DNA of 25,433 bases from Larix sibirica. Its lineage: Eukaryota; Streptophyta; Pinopsida; Pinales; Pinaceae. Position 1 is the first letter of the stretch, and each line of letters begins with the position of its first letter. Below the pieces are notes generated by a model. It was not told the origin of the DNA. It did not search any database and saw nothing but the letters and a program-made list of their open reading frames with translations. The position numbers and the translations under genes were made by a program. Location: the NCBI GenBank assembly GCA_004151065.3, contig NWUY0300041616.1, positions 21,540 through 46,972 of the forward strand, in the 5' to 3' direction. Shown in pieces: positions 1 to 8,965 of the stretch.

Positions 1-762
1 TTTAAATTTTAAATTTTAAATTTTTTTCCTACCTTGACATGTGGTCTTTGTACTAAAGGTTTCATTAATAATAAAGAATATTATTATTTTTGTACATTAC
101 ATGTTATTGACAGTAAGTACACAAATGTCCCTTATGTATTTACTATCAATAACATGTAATGTATAATCATTTGGAATCTTCTGGTTAATCTTTTTTTTCT
201 TCTACTAAACTTCTTTTTGTTCACAAAAGCTGTAGGTTGGTACTTTGATTATTTAGAGGAATTAGTTGAAAAATAGTTTTATTTTGAAATCATGTGTCAC
301 TAGGATCTTTTTTGAAAACAACTGTATATATAATCTTATGATTTTATTATACAAGCTTCTTTAGTTTTACAAAAAAATATTGTGTTATGTAAAGATAAAA
401 ATATCATTGATTTATACACCTTGAAAGAGTTTGGAAAACAAGTGTCCATGTTATTTTTAGTCTAGCTATTAAGCTTGTAAGGTTGAATCCTAACTATGTG
501 GTTACAAAGCTTGTCAAATATATTCAAATCAAACACTTTATCTACCCTGGATTTGAATTTTGTAGAAGGCATATGCATTATGCAGACCCAAATATTATGA
601 TAGAGAAGAAGAGCATAATAAAAGCCAATATATATAAAGAATAATATTAAATGGTGGTGGATGATGCCTATAGAGATAGAGGATTAAGTAGGAGGTTGAG
701 GAATGGAGAGCAATGCATTAAGGGGGTGAGAAGGGAAGATATAGGTTATAGAACACTAATAG
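1..762. other. AT-rich intergenic DNA without a gene
   Basis: Very AT-rich sequence that opens with a TTTAAA/TTTTAAA run. I see no long open frame, conserved motif or RNA gene on either strand. The only structured item is the hairpin listed at 93-163. Confidence 0.6.
93..163. repeat. Near-perfect inverted repeat (29-bp arms, 13-nt loop)
   Basis: The left arm (93-121) and right arm (135-163) are reverse complements at 27 of 29 positions. The loop is 122-134. One of the two mismatches becomes a G:U pair in RNA from the plus strand and the other in RNA from the minus strand, so the stem stays well paired in either transcript. It could be a very short MITE-like foldback or a small-RNA hairpin. 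No flanking target duplication is obvious, so the class is unresolved. Confidence 0.75.
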
Positions 763-1129
763 TAACATTTCATAGATGATGTAGAAGTGTAGTATAAAAT
801 ACAAATTAGGGAGATAGTGTGGTGATATTGAAGGGGATATAAAGTGGATGATGATTGAAAGTATAGAGATGATTACAATAGGTAGTAGGTAGGTGGGGTA
901 TCACATACACCCAAAAAGAAATGGTGAGCAACTTTTATGAAAGGTATCTTAGTATAATGCATAATGGAGAAGAATAATAACATTTGATACATGATGTAGA
1001 AGCACAGTGTAGAAAAAAAATTAGGGAGATAGTGTGGCAATATTGAAGGGATAGTACAAAGTAGACGAGTATTTAAAGTATAGAGATTATTAGAATAGAT
1101 AGTCGGTAGGTGGTGTATCACATACACCT
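763..1129. repeat. Two-copy direct repeat, period about 215 bp
   Basis: Copy A (763-912) and copy B (978-1129) share the same ordered words: TAACATTT, a GATGTAGAAG block, TTAGGGAGATAGTGTGG, TATTGAAGGG, GTATAGAGAT, and the ending GTATCACATACACC. The GAGATAGTGTGG word lies at 811 and 1026, so the period is 215 bp. The copies differ by substitutions and small indels, which suggests an old duplication. No coding potential is supported. Confidence 0.8.
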
Positions 1130-1189
1130 TCTAAAAAAACATCCATGTTGGGAAATTCCTAGCAAAGATATCTCTGTATTATGTGTAGA

Positions 1190-1392
1190 TATAAACTATG
1201 CTAAGGGACATTCACAGCGATTTGAGGCCTCGCACATGACCCTCGAGCTCAGAAAGTATTAATCAAGGCCTTGGTTCCTTGATTTCATCCATCGAACAAT
1301 GTAGGTCTCAATATAGGTCCGTGATTGGTAGTTACTCCTAATAATGATCACATTACTAGTGAGAATTTAAAGTTGCCCTACATAGGTCATGT
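1190..1392. repeat. Left-hand unit of diverged ~180-bp tandem repeat
   Basis: This is one unit of the array that resumes at 3276. It has the shared order: a GAGGCCTCG-like block, CCTCGAG, AAGGCC, CTTGATTTCATCC (1278-1290), CCTAATAATGATCACATT, then CCCTACATAGGTCATG. The unit is cut by the LTR element at 1393. If the element and one target duplication (1,883 bp) are removed, the distance to the next anchor at 3341 is 180 bp, which matches the array period. This shows the array pre-dates the insertion. Confidence 0.8.
1388..1392. repeat. Target-site duplication, left copy (CATGT)
   Basis: The five bases CATGT immediately precede the TG that begins the 5' LTR. They are repeated exactly after the terminal CA of the 3' LTR. 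A 5-bp duplication is typical of integrase-mediated insertion of plant LTR retrotransposons. Confidence 0.8.
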
Positions 1393-1584
1393 TGTAACAA
1401 ACATAATAATAATAATAATAATAATAAAAATGAAGTGACACATGACCTATCAACTATAGTGACTAGTCAATGCTACAAGTACATTGTTATCTATCTCATT
1501 CATTATTAAATACTTGTTCTATATGGATTTTAACCTATGCCTTTTTTACATTGGCTTTTCAGTGAATCAACTTTGCACATTTGA
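1393..1584 (+). repeat. 5' LTR (192 bp, shortened)
   Basis: It aligns along its length with 3001-3270. Shared blocks are the first 14 bases, the GACACATGACCTATC / ACATGACATATCGACC region, CAAGTACATTGTTA, ATTATTAAA, TCTATATG and the end AACTTTG..CATTTGA. About 80 bp fewer are present than in the 3' copy, mainly after the first 14 bases, where an (AAT)n run replaces unique sequence. Confidence 0.78.
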
Positions 1585-1586
1585 TT

Positions 1587-1598
1587 CAGTATCAAATA
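1587..1598 (+). other. Decayed primer-binding site (tRNA-iMet type)
   Basis: It starts two bases after the 5' LTR. The central GTATCA matches the usual plant PBS TGGTATCAGAGC, and about 7 of 12 positions agree. The changed bases include simple transitions. The position is right but the match is weak, so this call depends mainly on the element's other landmarks. Confidence 0.45.
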
Positions 1599-2157
1599 TT
1601 TATTTTTTGTTTGGCCCTTGGAAACACTTTATTCAAATTTGGTTTGACCTATCTTTTGGCGAACCCCATCTATTTTCGAGTTTCTTTGATCTCGGTCCTT
1701 AACCATAACCTGACCATTGGCCATTTTGATTGAGAAACTCTATTGAAGCAACATTATTATGTTGTAATAAGAAGTTTAAAATATATGAAAGAAATAACTA
1801 GGAGCAAGGATAGATTATATAAATTTTTATAAGAAAATAGGTACTATGTACATTCATTAGTACCAATTAGATTCTATATAGTACTAGGATAGCCACAATC
1901 TATTGTCACAAATCATTTTACGTTGCCATGCCAACCAATGTAAAAAGTTGTTTTAAGTATGTATAATATGGCATAGTCAATGTTGTACAACTTGTTGTTG
2001 CTAGTGGTCATACATTTGTCCTTTTAAAGTTTCATGCATCCACAATCATACGACTTTCACGTTGCAGTAGTTCATGTGTCCTTTTTTATAAGATCTTACT
2101 AGAAAGAAATGAGAAGGTTGAACACCTAAAATATCATTGCAAAAAACACTTGCACAT

Positions 2158-2992
2158 ATCAAGAATTAAAAGGATATAAAGTAGTGCAATCATAAATTAG
2201 AACAAGAAAATCAAGATTTTGAGATTAAATTATTAAAAAAATATTAAAAAAGTTTTTTCCCAAGAAAACTTAATAATAGGTTGCTTGAACAAATCAAAAG
2301 GTTAAAAAATGACAAACTAGGGAATCAATTTCTTAAAAGTAAAAATGACAAGTCGGTGAATGATGAAGAACTTCCACACTAAAGGGATCATAACAAAAAA
2401 TTTCTCACATAAATTAATATGCTAAGGAATGATAAGAAGTTGCTATTGGAAAATTTAGAACAACTTACTGACAAGATATCAATCGAATTGTAGTAGAAGA
2501 CTCATTAGAGGTTAAAATCCAATGCATGTTTCTCCAATATAGATCCAATCAATATTATAAATTAGAATGACACTTATGTTGCAATGTTGTCAATTGATAA
2601 GTCACTAGTGGAGACAAACTATGAACATTCCAACATTGAAATCATGACAAAAAATAGAAGGATCACTTATTTTCATCCAAATCACAAGTGTCATCGTAAT
2701 ATAAAACACAATCAAAATGAGAACCTTAGTTAAGATACTATTATATTGAAGATAAACTCGGGTTTGGAAATCTTATCATTTTTGAAATCATGGAAGTGGT
2801 TTCCACACCATTCTACAAAAAAAATAATTTAGGGTGGTCTAACTATTTCACAATAAGATAGTTCATCTCAACATTGTGTTGTATCATCAACCATCACAAT
2901 GCGAAGAACAAAGATTCATGAGAATGTTGCCAGAACAAAGACATACAAGTTTTTTCATAAAAATGATTTGAGGAGAAATCATCTTTGAAGGG
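2158..2992 (+). pseudogene. Eroded coiled-coil-type ORF inside the small LTR element
   Basis: From about 2158 to 2990 one frame (in phase with 2419) reads as protein-like sequence for about 275 codons, broken by roughly a dozen stops. The early part is rich in Leu, Lys, Glu, Asn and Asp with heptad-like spacing, for example LLEQIKRLKNDKLGNQFLKS and MLRNDKKLLLENLEQLTDK. A later part has an H/C cluster (YFHPNHKCHRN) that is not a standard CCHC knuckle. The frame ends at the polypurine tract. The coiled coil and position suggest a gag-like or accessory protein, but I recognise no family. A frame that stays in phase for over 800 bp despite stops argues that it was once coding. Confidence 0.5.
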
Positions 2993-3000
2993 ATAGGGAA
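2987..3000 (+). other. Polypurine tract
   Basis: GAAGGGATAGGGAA is 13 of 14 purines and lies directly against the first base of the 3' LTR, where plus-strand DNA synthesis is primed in LTR retroelements. Confidence 0.7.
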
Positions 3001-3270
3001 TGTAACAAACATAAGTATAAAGATACTAAACATCAGTAAGTAATACTAATACTAATAAATGAACAGACACATATTAACTAAAGGACATGACCTAATGAAA
3101 TGACATGACATATCGACCACTGCGACTCGTAAATGTTATAAGTACACTGTTACATTGTATTATAATTCATATAATATATATTATTTATTATTAAAAGCCT
3201 ATCCTATATGAATTTTTACCGATTTCACTTTTTACAATGAATATTTAGTAAATGAACTTTGTTCATTTCA
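3001..3270 (+). repeat. 3' LTR (270 bp)
   Basis: It begins TGTAACAAAC and ends ..TTCATTTCA. It is followed by CATGT, the right copy of the target duplication. It pairs with 1393-1584 and is the longer, better-preserved copy. Confidence 0.8.
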
Positions 3271-3275
3271 CATGT
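3271..3275. repeat. Target-site duplication, right copy (CATGT)
   Basis: Exact repeat of 1388-1392. The sequence that follows (GTGGTCATTTCATACCTC...) continues the tandem-repeat unit interrupted on the left side. Confidence 0.8.
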
Positions 3276-4905
3276 GTGGTCATTTCATACCTCTTCCATG
3301 GCCATTGTCCTAAAGAAACAATAATTCGACAACCAAGGCCATTGCTTTCATCCCTTGATATTATGAAACTCTCAGTACATCCCCATGGTGTGCAACATAT
3401 GCTACTAGGGCTCATGTATTTTCAATTGAATGCCAAATATCCATTGTAGTGGTCATGTTTGGTGGTTTAAGGATTTGTTTATAAGCGACGATCCCTTGAA
3501 GCCCCATTCAAGGCCTAAGGCCTTGGATTTCATCACCCGACCATTGTCATGGTATTGATACATGTCTTTCGTGTACAATAAATCCTAATAATGCTCATAA
3601 TCTAAATGGTAGGAAAAATATCACCTACAAAGGTTGTGTGTTAGTTTTAGGCCTCATCAATGGTTCTCAATCCCAAGAATCATTATTCAAAGGCATAGGC
3701 CCTTGATTGTATCGCTGATAAATTTCAAGGATTTGACTTTTGTTTGTGTTGCACAATGCTTCCAATATTCCCACACATTTAGGTGAAATATCCCATACAC
3801 AAACAGTGGGTGATGGTTGGATGCCTTGTTCATGTGCACTGAGCATGACATGACTCATGCAAGTTCTAAGTCAGTTGTTTTCATTTCCTGTAAATTGTGA
3901 AAGCTCCAAGGCCAATCCATGGTGTAAATTGCTTCGATCCACACTCATAGTCTTAGTTGAAGTCCACAAATCCATTATATAGGTTATGAGTGGTAGTTTG
4001 AGGCTTCTTCCATGGCTATTTACCTCAAGAGGCATCATTTTGGACCAAAGGCCCTTGATACTCTAAATGCCAGTGCACTACATGTCCATGTGTGTAATAC
4101 CTCCTACTGGTTCTCATGTAGTTTTCAGTTAGAGGACAAATATCCCCTAAAATGGTCATGTCTATAGGTTTAAGGCATTGTTCATGGATGTAAAACCCAT
4201 GAAGCATCAATCAAGGCTCAAGGCCCTTGATTTCATCCCCCAATGATTGTCATGGCCCTAATACATGTCTATGGTGCACAATATCTATTAACAGTTCTTA
4301 TATTCTCAATATAAGGTTAATGATCCCTTATAGATTTCATGTGTGGTATTTTGAGGCCACGTCGATGGTCCTTCAATCCAGAGGATCATTATTTAGGGCC
4401 ACATGCCCTTGATTTCATCCCTTGACCAATGTCAAGGCCCCAACCCCCCACCAATGTCAAGATCTCGAGATTGGTCTATGGTGGGCATTTACCCTTTATT
4501 AAAATTATATTCCCAACAAGTGTCTAAAGTTCACGTGAATAGGTCATTTGTTGTGGTATGAGACCTCTTTCACGACCATTGAGATGAAGAATCGTCATTT
4601 AGGGCCCAAGGCCCTTAATTTCATCCATTAACATTATGAATGCAATGCTACTTTTCCGTGGTGTGTAATGCCTCTTATTGGTGGTCATGTATTTTTAATT
4701 AGAGACCAAATATCCTCTACAGATATCATGTGTGGTGATTTGAAGCCTCGTTCATGGTCGTCGAGTTCGAGTACCCTCATTTAGGTACTAGTCACTTGTT
4801 ATCATTTCCTAGCAATTGCTAAGTCATTGAGATCGTTCCATGGAGTGAAATACCTCCTAACAATGATCACATTCCTATTGGGAGACCAAATATCCCCTAC
4901 ATGAA
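3276..4905. repeat. Diverged ~180-bp tandem repeat array, about 9 units
   Basis: The anchor word (GG)CCCTTGATTTCATCC or a variant recurs at about 3341, 3522, 3702, 3873, 4053, 4226, 4408, 4614 and 4794. Spacings are 172-182 bp with one of 206. Within each unit the same order recurs: CAATGTCA.GGCC, CATGTCTATGGTG, AATACCTCCTA, TTCTCAT.TT, GACCAAATATCCCCTAC, GGTCATGTGTGGT, TTTGAGGCCTCGTTCATGG, then AGGATCATTATTTAGGGCC. Units are heavily diverged, so this is an old satellite-like array rather than a freshly amplified one. Short open frames inside it (for example 3667-3858 and 4227-4412) are by-products of the repeat and not genes. Confidence 0.85.
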
Positions 4906-5589
4906 AGCATAAATGTAGAATGGAGACACACACAAAGATATTGCAAATATCACAATAGTATATTAAGGTCAATTTATATTAATGAATGAAATGGAAAAAT
5001 ACTATAAATTGAAAATCCATACAAACTTGCTAGAATGGTTGTAGCTTATAATTGAATAGAGGTGTTGGATACACTCATTTAAAAGAAGAAATTAAGGAGG
5101 CCAAAAGTGCCTTTTAACATAAAGTGTGAATCCCTTGGAGGCATAAACCCTAATTATCTAAAACCCAAACCTTAGGAGATGAAGTAGTAGAAGGAATGTG
5201 GGCATGAAGGAGTCTAGTTGATACATCAATTTCTTGGGGCCGTAACTTCCACAAACAAACTTTGTTTGGGATGCATGATATCCCATTGGAAATATCTTGA
5301 TGAGAAGAACAATTTTAGTGAAGGCTTATGCAAGACTTTAGTAACCCTTAGCTATTGTAGGGACAAAGAACACTATTTAGGGAGTACAAAATGCATTGGA
5401 AGTTCAGGACTTGAAAATTTTTAGAATAGTTTCCAATATATAAAACCATTCTAAATTAGTAGAATAGGGGATGGCCACTAGTAACCACTTGTATCACTCT
5501 CAAGATTTTTCTAGATTTTGAAAATTAGCTTTGTTAAAGAGCTAAAAATAGACACGCTTAAGATTCATAGCAGACAAAATCTCAACAAT
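4906..5589. other. AT-rich DNA without a recognisable gene
   Basis: After the array the sequence is AT-rich and unremarkable. A 68-codon open frame at 5218-5424 has no recognisable motif and no supporting context. The part near 5460-5589 may hold further decayed 3' sequence of the minus-strand LINE, but I cannot support it with motifs. Confidence 0.45.
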
Positions 5590-7450
5590 AATTGTGAACA
5601 TATATATTAATGGGATATATTTTAACATCCAATAAAAAAATTTACTTTACAATTTTTGCATACACCAATCCTCTATGGCAAAGGGGGGAATTCCAATCCC
5701 AAAAGGGATACCAAGGTATTGAAGTATTTGCTCAGACTTGATGAAATTATGAGTTCAAGAATCAAAGTTGTAGGATTATCAATTCCAACAACCCATAAAT
5801 TTGTTTTATGTTCAATAAATACATCCCCAGAAGAAACACAAAGCATGGTCAAACAATTGTTGAATTCTAACTTGCAAGTATAGAGAGGAGACAATTATCT
5901 ACAAAATGATTATGATTGCCTATGTACCCCCTGGAATATTACTATCACAAATGTTTTCATATGCATTTTTTGCCTCAACAAGATACCTACAACATCACAT
6001 GCCAACACATACAAACAAGGAGGTAGTAGGTATCTTTGCTTGATGGATCGATGCAAAATTATGGAGACATAAATGGTTTATTTCCACATACCAACATTGA
6101 AAGATCATAAAACAAAGCTTTAACGAACCCTAAAAATAGAATTAAACACTAAACACTGCAACATATCATGAATGAAGCCTATATCAATATTATCATAGGA
6201 TTTTTCAAAGTCAATCTTGAGGAACAAAACATCTACCATAGATTCTCTTGTCCATTTCATAATTTCCCATGCTGTCATTACAATGTCAAGAATAAATGTT
6301 GATTACTTTGGTAGGACAATTTGAGAGGCCATTCTTTAGAAATGTAGCACAAGGGAATTTTCTCTATCTTATAAACATTCAACAAAGTTGTGCACCACGA
6401 ACCACCAATGTAATGCCTTGCAATGTTTGGGGGATTATCTTGATTAACCCTTGATTCAAGAAGCAACCTTTTGTAAAGGCTTTTTAATCCATTCTATGCA
6501 AGTTATATGTTAGGTTTCTATCCTAACCCTCCTTACTTTAGACTACATAAGAATTAGTCAAATAATGTATGTGCCCATTTCTTTTGAATGAAGTCACGTA
6601 GTTAGTGATGGATTATTAATGTAAAAATGGTTTATGTGTTAATTAAGGCCCACTAAGTAGTTAGGTTTTTGGCTATTGAAAGCATATTTAAGGAGTTTAG
6701 AGGCTATGTATTTTTTTGGTTAATAATTGTTGTGATGGAGATGTCGTCAAGTGAAAGGTCGCCCAACCTTAAGAGGTGAGTGAATATTGTTTCTTGATTT
6801 GATTTTCATAATACAAGAGTTAATTATGCCTCATCTTTCTTATTTATTTCCTTTGATTAAGTAATTTTGTATTATAAATTCTAGTATTTGAATAATTTAT
6901 CTCTGTTTATCTTGTGAATTGTTCTAGGTTTCAAGGTTAAGAACCCCACATCATGTCCAAAAGTCTATGGCATAAATAATTTACATGGTAAGCCATCAAG
7001 ATTAAGGATTTTCAAATTTTCATTTTGCTAAGGGATGAGAAAATTCATCCATACATGTTTCCTTTTTCAACATGTCCTTTTCAATAAAAAAACATCTTAG
7101 ATTCTATGTTATTCCTAACCACATTAAAATTTGGAAATGTTGAAAATCTAGTGGAAAATGAAGGCCAAACATATTGCTTACCTCATAAAGATTCTACTCC
7201 AAAGTGCCTTCCAGTGTTCGAAGTTTCAAAATATTTTCCAAGGTATTTTTCTATAGTAGGAAATCAAAATAAAATTTGATGGTTCATCTCCCTCTTGAAT
7301 CGATTTTAGATGCACTTTCACCCTAGCCCGGCCTAGTTTTGTAGTGTCCTTATGCAAGGTTATATTAAAGGGATTTCTCCCCTAGAACAATATAATCTCC
7401 TTTAGCTCTTGTCTTGCCTTCTTTATTTTGTTCTTTTAGGTGCAAGAAAT
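5590..7450 (-). pseudogene. Decayed LINE (non-LTR) ORF2: EN-RT linker and reverse transcriptase
   Basis: Read on the minus strand, plant LINE landmarks appear in the right order but in shifting frames. These are IQEGDEPSNF (about 7275-7300, linker), LDGLPCKLF (about 6973-7010), LIKIIPQ then TTLLNVYKI (6452 down to 6364), RT motif A FLKIDFEKSYDNID (6224-6183), motif B RSIKQRYLLPP then LYVLA (about 6057-6001), motif C as FVDN (5905-5894) in place of FADD, IEHKTNLW (about 5815-5793), and YLGIPFGIGIPP (about 5722-5680). The family copies itself by target-primed reverse transcription. Many stops, frameshifts and the altered motif C show it is dead. The distance between LDGLP and LIKIIPQ is about 280 bp longer than expected, so a small insertion may lie near 6490-6800. 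Boundaries are approximate. Confidence 0.82.
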
Positions 7451-8289
7451 CAACCTACCCCAACCGGAGATAAAGCTCGTTGTGGTGTGGATCTTTGCTT
7501 CCCACCACATTATCCATCCATTTATCACTTGTGGCCTTGATCTTAGTATTTTTCTATTGGCTAGTTTTATTGTATGAAATTTGAAGTAGTAATTCGAGTT
7601 CAAATATTTATTTTTCATTTGTATCATGTGCCAATTTGTTGCAATGTTTTTATGTGAAGTTTCCAAAAAATATTATAGTAGTTAATGATATATATTACCC
7701 TACTACTTCATTCAAACATTGGATATATCAATATTTTTTAAGACTTTAATGAACAACTTTAAACTGGTTGGATTCATTTTTATAATATTCCCAACACGTT
7801 TTCAATCTAGCCACCGAATGCTCATGACCTCCATTTTCATTAGTAGTTATGGCATTTGTTGTATTCATCCGATTTCCTAATATTTCCACCCTCGTTGGTG
7901 TCTCTAAATATCTATTTTATTCTTTATATCTAAGAAATTTTACTTTTTTGCAAGTTCGGGATAATGATGACCAATGGAAAGGCCTTGGTCTGAAAATTTT
8001 AATTGGATGACTTGTGTCCAATTTGCATTGTCATTCATTCAATTTTATTTCACAATCACATTCAAAACTGACATTGATGTTTAAGGAGAATTAATCCAAA
8101 TTTAGAGTCCAATGAAGTCTAGCATTATCAACAAAACCGATTTGGTATGATAGCGAGTGAACAATTGAATAAACAAAGAAAGTAATCCATTAGGAGTTGA
8201 AAATAGATCGTAGAAAGAAAAAAATGATTTCTAAATAATAAAAAAGTGAGATATATACATGATTAATTGTACAATGAGTGTGGGTTTCA
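7451..8289. other. AT-rich spacer between two minus-strand element relics
   Basis: A 76-codon minus-strand open frame at 7436-7666 partly overlaps the LINE linker, but I see no domain upstream of it. Part of this interval may be the 3' flank of the gypsy relic that ends near 8290, but no LTR pair is recognisable. Confidence 0.4.
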
Positions 8290-8965
8290 TGGGTTAAACT
8301 TCTTAAAATATAACCCATTGATAAGGTAGTCGAAGAGCCTGCCTTTAGGGACAATGAACTTGTAAGCCCCTTTGGTTAGGAAAAGCTTGATGATAAATTC
8401 CCCCCTCCAAATATATTAAAATTTTCCAGTCCTAAAGTTTTCTTGGTTGTGTCATAAGCTGGGATTATATCACAATATGTGCCATGGTTTAAGACCAATT
8501 GCTAGTGGACATTGAAGCAAATGATGGCATGGTTAGAAAATAAAAAAAAGCATATGTCTCCCCCTTTTTGTTGTAGGTCAACATGGCTTCAATCCATTTT
8601 GTTAAATAATCAACAACCACAATGATGTATTTGTGGTTTCCCATAGATGTCGGTTACAAGTCATGAAGCCAACGCCTCATTTGTAGAAGGGGTAGACCAT
8701 GATAATTGGGTGTAGAAAATTTGGCGGGGATCATGAATTGAATGTGAATATCTAGCAGTTTATGCACCTTTTAATCGCATTGATGTAATCATGGAAGAGG
8801 GAAGGCCAAAAATATAATGTGCAAATAATTCTTTGGGATGTAGACGTTCCTGATAAATGGTCTCCACATGTGCCACTATGATAGAGATTTAAAACTCTCT
8901 ACTTCTTCATGAGTGAGGAATTGACACATTATGGTGTCTACTCCACATTGGTAAAGTACATATTC
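8290..8965 (-). pseudogene. Decayed Ty3/gypsy integrase, internally deleted
   Basis: On the minus strand the zinc-binding region comes first: CGDHLSGTSTSQRII, YFWPSLFHDYINAIKRC and INC, about 8870-8755. The catalytic core start follows as HKYIIVVVDYLTKWIEAM (about 8640-8581). A degraded NHAIICF...QLVLNHG stretch (about 8540-8470) replaces the usual second catalytic Asp with Asn. The chain then jumps to the polyprotein C-terminus: GEFIIKLFLTKGAYKF, PKGRLFDYLINGLYFKKFNP (about 8405-8291). The C-terminal half of the core and the following linker are missing, so an internal deletion lies near 8405-8470. Integrase inserts element cDNA in the nucleus. Upstream of 8965 I could not recognise RT or RNase H. 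The wording resembles the lineage of the plus-strand relic at 16625-21292. Confidence 0.83.

Larger units (their letters stand above)
1393..3270 (+). mobile_element. Small LTR retroelement relic, non-autonomous (1.88 kb)
   Basis: The element has two diverged LTRs (1393-1584 and 3001-3270). Both start TGTAACAAACATAA; the 3' copy ends in CA. It is flanked by a perfect CATGT duplication. Just inside the 5' LTR is a GTATCA core (1589-1594) that resembles a decayed tRNA-iMet primer-binding site. A purine tract (2987-3000) touches the 3' LTR. The internal region is only 1,416 bp. It holds one eroded reading frame and no recognisable protease, RT, RNase H or integrase, so the element would have needed trans-acting help. 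The (AAT)n run near 1403-1430 and large indels between the LTRs, which look roughly 70-75% alike by eye, indicate an old insertion. The superfamily is uncertain; the PBS type and 5-bp TSD fit either Ty1/copia or Ty3/gypsy. Confidence 0.82.

Noticed and set aside
1403-1430. (AAT)n run as a regulatory element
   Set aside because: A simple microsatellite inside the 5' LTR, absent from the 3' LTR, so it is a later expansion.
1484-1702. 72-codon open frame spanning the 5' LTR end
   Set aside because: It overlaps the LTR and primer-site landmarks, is hydrophobic by AT bias and is not preserved in the 3' LTR.
3667-4412. Open frames of about 61-63 codons in the satellite array
   Set aside because: They recur by virtue of the repeat, lie on both strands and carry no motif.
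3276-4905. CRISPR-like array
   Set aside because: Units are about 180 bp, diverged throughout, with no short exact repeats separated by unique spacers and no associated genes; the context is plant nuclear DNA.
5218-5424. 68-codon open frame as a small gene
   Set aside because: No motif, no promoter-like context and no similarity to anything I recognise.
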